Positions 61,229 to 64,000 of a DNA stretch of 64,000 nucleotides are shown here, in pieces (position 1 is the stretch's first letter; every line of letters begins with the position of its first letter). A program made the translations under genes and the position numbers. A model generated the notes under the pieces. It saw nothing but the letters and a program-made list of their open reading frames with translations. It was not told the origin of the DNA and searched no databases. Origin of the DNA: Gordius sp. MW1 (taxonomy: Eukaryota > Nematomorpha > Gordioida > Gordea > Gordiidae); assembly GCA_964036665.1 (NCBI GenBank), contig OZ038529.1, positions 1,302,001-1,366,000 of the forward strand. Direction: 5' to 3'.

Positions 61229-61746
61229 TCTCCACGACCGACATGTCTCACACCTCTATCAGTACCGTTATTATCATATTGATTATGACAATTACAATAA
61301 TTAGGTCTAAACGGACCCTGAAAATTGTCTTCGTTAACTCGATAACTGTTAGGCAAACGGTTATTTCTAAAATAATAGTTCGGAGTAGGGAAATAATTAT
61401 TACTCCCATTTCTATAACTATCAGAATAATTGGAATTAGGATTATTAATATTTCTCCTATAGTTATAATTAGTTCTATTTCTTAAACAGTCAACACTTTT
61501 GTGCCCTCTCTTATTGCACTGAAAACACCTCATCGTCTTTAAAACAAATATTTTTTCCACTCTCCTAACTTTATAGAGAACATAAATTATTATCAACGCA
61601 AAACAAATTAACGCGATCAACATTTTGTCCGCGCATAAGTAATTAAAAAAATTAATAACAACCGAGGGTTGTGTAGCACGAAAAAACATTTTTTTTGTAA
61701 AAAAAAAAATTAACACTACAAAATTTTTACTATTGAATCTATGCAA
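61195..61746 (-). CDS. gag: Short Gag-like protein with zinc knuckle (183 aa)
   Basis: Starts at ATG 61746, about 420 bp after the 5' LTR. A hydrophobic segment at 42-60 (LIALICFALIIIYVL) could span a membrane. A complete zinc knuckle follows (C74, C77, H82, C87), then an Asn/Tyr/Arg-rich tail. There is no region long enough or helical enough for the usual Gypsy capsid, so the matrix and capsid parts are missing or unrecognisable. The ORF ends in TGA (61197-61195) followed by CTA, and pol continues in the same frame. An internal deletion of a longer gag, or an unusual Gag, are both possible. Confidence 0.75.
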   Translation of the reverse strand: MHRFNSKNFVVLIFFFTKKMFFRATQPSVVINFFNYLCADKMLIALICFALIIIYVLYKVRRVEKIFVLKTMRCFQCNKRGHKSVDCLRNRTNYNYRRNINNPNSNYSDSYRNGSNNYFPTPNYYFRNNRLPNSYRVNEDNFQGPFRPNYCNCHNQYDNNGTDRGVRHVGRGDAVADRQTAHD

Positions 61747-62153
61747 ATGCTAGTAATATATGTATATATGTAAATAATAAAACGTACACACTTTATTCAA
61801 ATTCCAATAACATTCATATATATATATCATAGTAAATTATTACGCCCAAAATTTTTTTTTTTTTTAATATTTAAACTAATTTAAGCAATACACATATATA
61901 TATCTAACCTAAATTGTCGAACTTAATATTTTAATTAAAAATATTCTAAATGAAACAAAATGTATACAAATGTAAAGGAATAAAATCATAATTATAATTG
62001 AACAAAATATATGCATTATGAAAATTTTATTTACCTTTATCTTTAAGTCTCTATCTAGCGTTTTGGATACGATTTGTTCGTCGTCGGCTCTCGTTAATAT
62101 GGTTTTCGAACTTTATAATTGATACGAAGTTGTTTTTATTTCCTGAGGTTTTA

Positions 62154-62166
62154 ACTTCTGACACCA
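62154..62166 (-). promoter_or_regulatory. Primer binding site, tRNA-Leu type
   Basis: TGGTGTCAGAAGT on the minus strand, one base after the LTR, complementary to the 3' end of tRNA-Leu isoacceptors ending in ACTTCTGACACCA. Thirteen matching bases. The tRNA identity is from memory. Confidence 0.75.
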
Positions 62167-62167
62167 C

Positions 62168-62757
62168 TTTGATGTCCGAGTGCCTAAATCTAGTAATTCT
62201 CTTTATTTCAATATTTCTCGCACGATCACAACAAAAACGAATAATGATAATGTGTATAATATTTTAATTATATATATCTGTTGATGAGCATTATTTTTTT
62301 GAGTGTGTTTTCTTTTTATAAGTAATCCAGGGTGATGATTAATTCTGGGTATATGTTAGTGAGCAAACCATCTTTTTTGGTAAGTCATGTTTTTAATGAA
62401 TAATAATATTTCTTTTTTCAAGAAAACGAAAATACAGTAAAACGAACTAATAATATCAATCGTGATCTGACTCTTTTCCTTTTACGGTTAACGTTAATAT
62501 GAATCATACTATCGAAGTTTCCAACATTAATAAAAATGATAAGTGTGCGCATTTGCGTGTGTGTATCTTGGAAACACCGAAGAATTTAAATATATAGGAT
62601 ATCTTTCTAGTGAGAGGGGTATAATCTATTTATATATAAATATTTTTATAGTGCGAGAGAAGGGGGGGGGGGAATACATGAATTATGAACCCAAAATCGA
62701 TAAAGTTATAAGCGGGTTAAATATAGATAAACCAAAATCAATAATGGAGACTCCACA
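62168..62757 (-). repeat. 5' LTR of Gypsy element (590 bp)
   Basis: Identical to 56717-57308 apart from two fewer G in the homopolymer near 62662. It would drive transcription of the element toward lower coordinates. Confidence 0.93.
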
Positions 62758-62762
62758 GAAAT

Positions 62763-63112
62763 AATACAATCAATTAACATTTAGTGGTATATCCGCGAGC
62801 TATATGTGATAGGTCAATTAACGTCGCGATAAGGTAATATAAATGAGTCAATTAAAGTTTCGAAGTAGACTTAAGTAATATGCCGAGAGCAATCAATTAA
62901 ATAGTAGTGGTTACTACATCTCACATGCTGAAAATATTTTATAACAAATATTGAATATTACGCATTATACAAAACTCTTATTTCTATAAAAATATCTTTT
63001 CTCTTCAAAATTGTCACAGGGGTGTATTGCTTTACAAGAGAATTATAAAGTTAAAATATTAATGGCCATTTATTTTAGCCTATTACTTATATGTATAATT
63101 CATGAATAGGGG
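62763..63112. other. AT-rich flank without recognised features
   Basis: No ORF, repeat or motif was recognised between the target duplication and the possible MITE. Confidence 0.6.
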
Positions 63113-63515
63113 TCAAAGTAGCACAACCTGAAAAATAGTAGCACAAATGAGCGAAGGTTAAAGAAATATTTAGATAAAGATAGATGTATCAGCAATAAAA
63201 TACCATTACAAAAAATGGGGGAATGATACTTATATTTAAATGTTAACACCTAACTATTTATATACTTTTAAAATTATAATTGAATTTTATTGTATGTATA
63301 TCAATGTATGGACAACATAAAACAATAAAAACTTTTCATATATTATGTAGAAAACATTAGGATAATCAAAAAACATAATTTTATAGATATAATCTTACTT
63401 TCAGTGCTTATAATTTTACAATATTAAAAATAAATATCAAATGGAAATGATAATGAATTCTGGTGAATTTTGATGAAATGTGACGAAATTCGACGCTATT
63501 TCTGTGCTACTTTGA
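63113..63515. mobile_element. Possible MITE with 13-bp inverted ends
   Basis: TCAAAGTAGCACA at 63113-63125 is the exact reverse complement of 63503-63515, and an adjacent GAAAATAG/GAAATAG extends the similarity. The 403-bp interior is AT-rich and non-coding. No convincing target duplication was found. Confidence 0.45.
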
Positions 63516-64000
63516 CAGGTTCCCATAATTTATAGATTCGATGTAAATTAACAAGATGTGATTTAAAAGATTATAGGCTAAGCCCAAAGAATTCTAAATT
63601 TACATTTTAATTTTTTGTGATATAGAATATATTCATGTCGTTTTTATAAGTGGCAACGACTGTAAGTTAGTAAATTTATAAGGATGTTAAAGGTATATTT
63701 ATATTACAAGTATTTAAGACTAAACTAAACGCATACATCATCTCCTTGATTAAGCCTCTAATTAGCTCGACATCTTTTGTTTAATTAAGAAATCAGCCGG
63801 CCATATACGGCGGTAAGTAGGTTATTTGCAAAAACTGCAAAAATGGTTAGATAAATGCATGTATCAAATCGTTGCGCTTTCACTCTCACACCTGATTAAG
63901 GATGCAATTTATTGATTTTCTCAATATGAGCTTAAAAGATGATATTCCTTTAGTTGATGAGGAAGATGGTATAAATCATTAAATCTAAATAATAAATCTG
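63516..64000. other. AT-rich DNA without recognised genes
   Basis: Only very short ORFs, for example 26 codons at 63902-63982, too short to support as a gene. It could contain an exon of something beyond the window, which cannot be judged here. Confidence 0.55.

Larger units (their letters stand above)
56712..62762 (-). mobile_element. Full-length Ty3/Gypsy LTR retrotransposon with GAAAT target duplication
   Basis: The element proper is 56717-62757 (6041 bp), flanked by GAAAT at 56712-56716 and 62758-62762. On the minus strand the order is LTR, tRNA-Leu-type primer site, gag, UGA, pol (protease, reverse transcriptase, RNase H, integrase), ORF3, polypurine tract, LTR. The protease-RT-RNase H-integrase order places it in Ty3/Gypsy. 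The LTRs differ only in one G-run (13 versus 11), so insertion was very recent. Confidence 0.95.

Noticed and set aside
63902-63982. 26-codon ORF near the right edge as a gene
   Set aside because: Too short, no recognisable motif and no splice evidence; chance ORFs of this size are expected.
1-64000. CRISPR array or bacterial defence system
   Set aside because: The repeats are long contiguous tandem units without unique spacers, and the window is clearly animal DNA with LTR and non-LTR elements.

Overview
The window is animal nuclear DNA: AT-rich, without bacterial-style operons, and made almost entirely of repeats and mobile elements. The best hints to the host are two LTR retrotransposons of the Ty3/Gypsy group, many short repeats ending in GGGCGTA(G/C)(C/G)CAGG with G/C homopolymers, hAT-like ends and tRNA-derived SINE-like pieces. 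Together these suggest an arthropod, perhaps a hemipteran, but the sequence does not settle the species. No single-copy host gene is recognisable.

Positions 1-49933 are one structure: a satellite with a unit of about 5 kb (4991-5060 bp). Five forward units plus 70 bp fill 1-25230 and run off the left edge of the window. At 25230/25231 the array flips, and about 24.7 kb of the same unit follows on the opposite strand to 49933: a truncated unit, four full units and a final truncated one. The unit is a patchwork of old mobile DNA. It holds a G-tract element with an 11-bp target-site duplication, a C-tract element, two pieces of a non-LTR-type reverse transcriptase separated by a SINE-like insertion, a CATA minisatellite, a TG-rich repeat, and a cluster of hairpins rich in TGAGCA/TGCTCA. 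The copies are nearly identical. Their few variants are shuffled between arms and only partly mirror-symmetric, as expected from unequal exchange and gene conversion and not from a fold-back artefact. Both ends of the inverted block lie in the broken reverse transcriptase, on either side of the SINE-like insertion.

Positions 49934-51600 are AT-rich DNA with a 161-bp terminal-inverted-repeat element, a G-rich purine tract and a hAT-like end built of TCTCG repeats. From 51.6 to 55.1 kb lies a 108-bp (36-codon) Thr/Pro/Ser-rich, mucin-like minisatellite. It is split by a very compact LTR retrotransposon (51846-54024) with identical 90-bp LTRs and a 5-bp target duplication. Its single ORF encodes Gag, protease and an integrase C-terminal tail but no reverse transcriptase, RNase H or integrase core. 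From 55.1 to 55.9 kb is a tandem array of about 128-bp repeats related to the SINE-like piece of the 5-kb unit.

Positions 56717-62757 hold a young, full-length minus-strand Ty3/Gypsy element. It has near-identical LTRs of 592 and 590 bp, a GAAAT duplication, a tRNA-Leu-type primer site and a polypurine tract. Its short gag has a zinc knuckle but no visible capsid. Pol is complete and joined to gag in frame through a UGA-CUA stop. A third ORF downstream of pol is GC-rich and carries a CCHC motif. The right edge holds a possible MITE and otherwise featureless AT-rich DNA.
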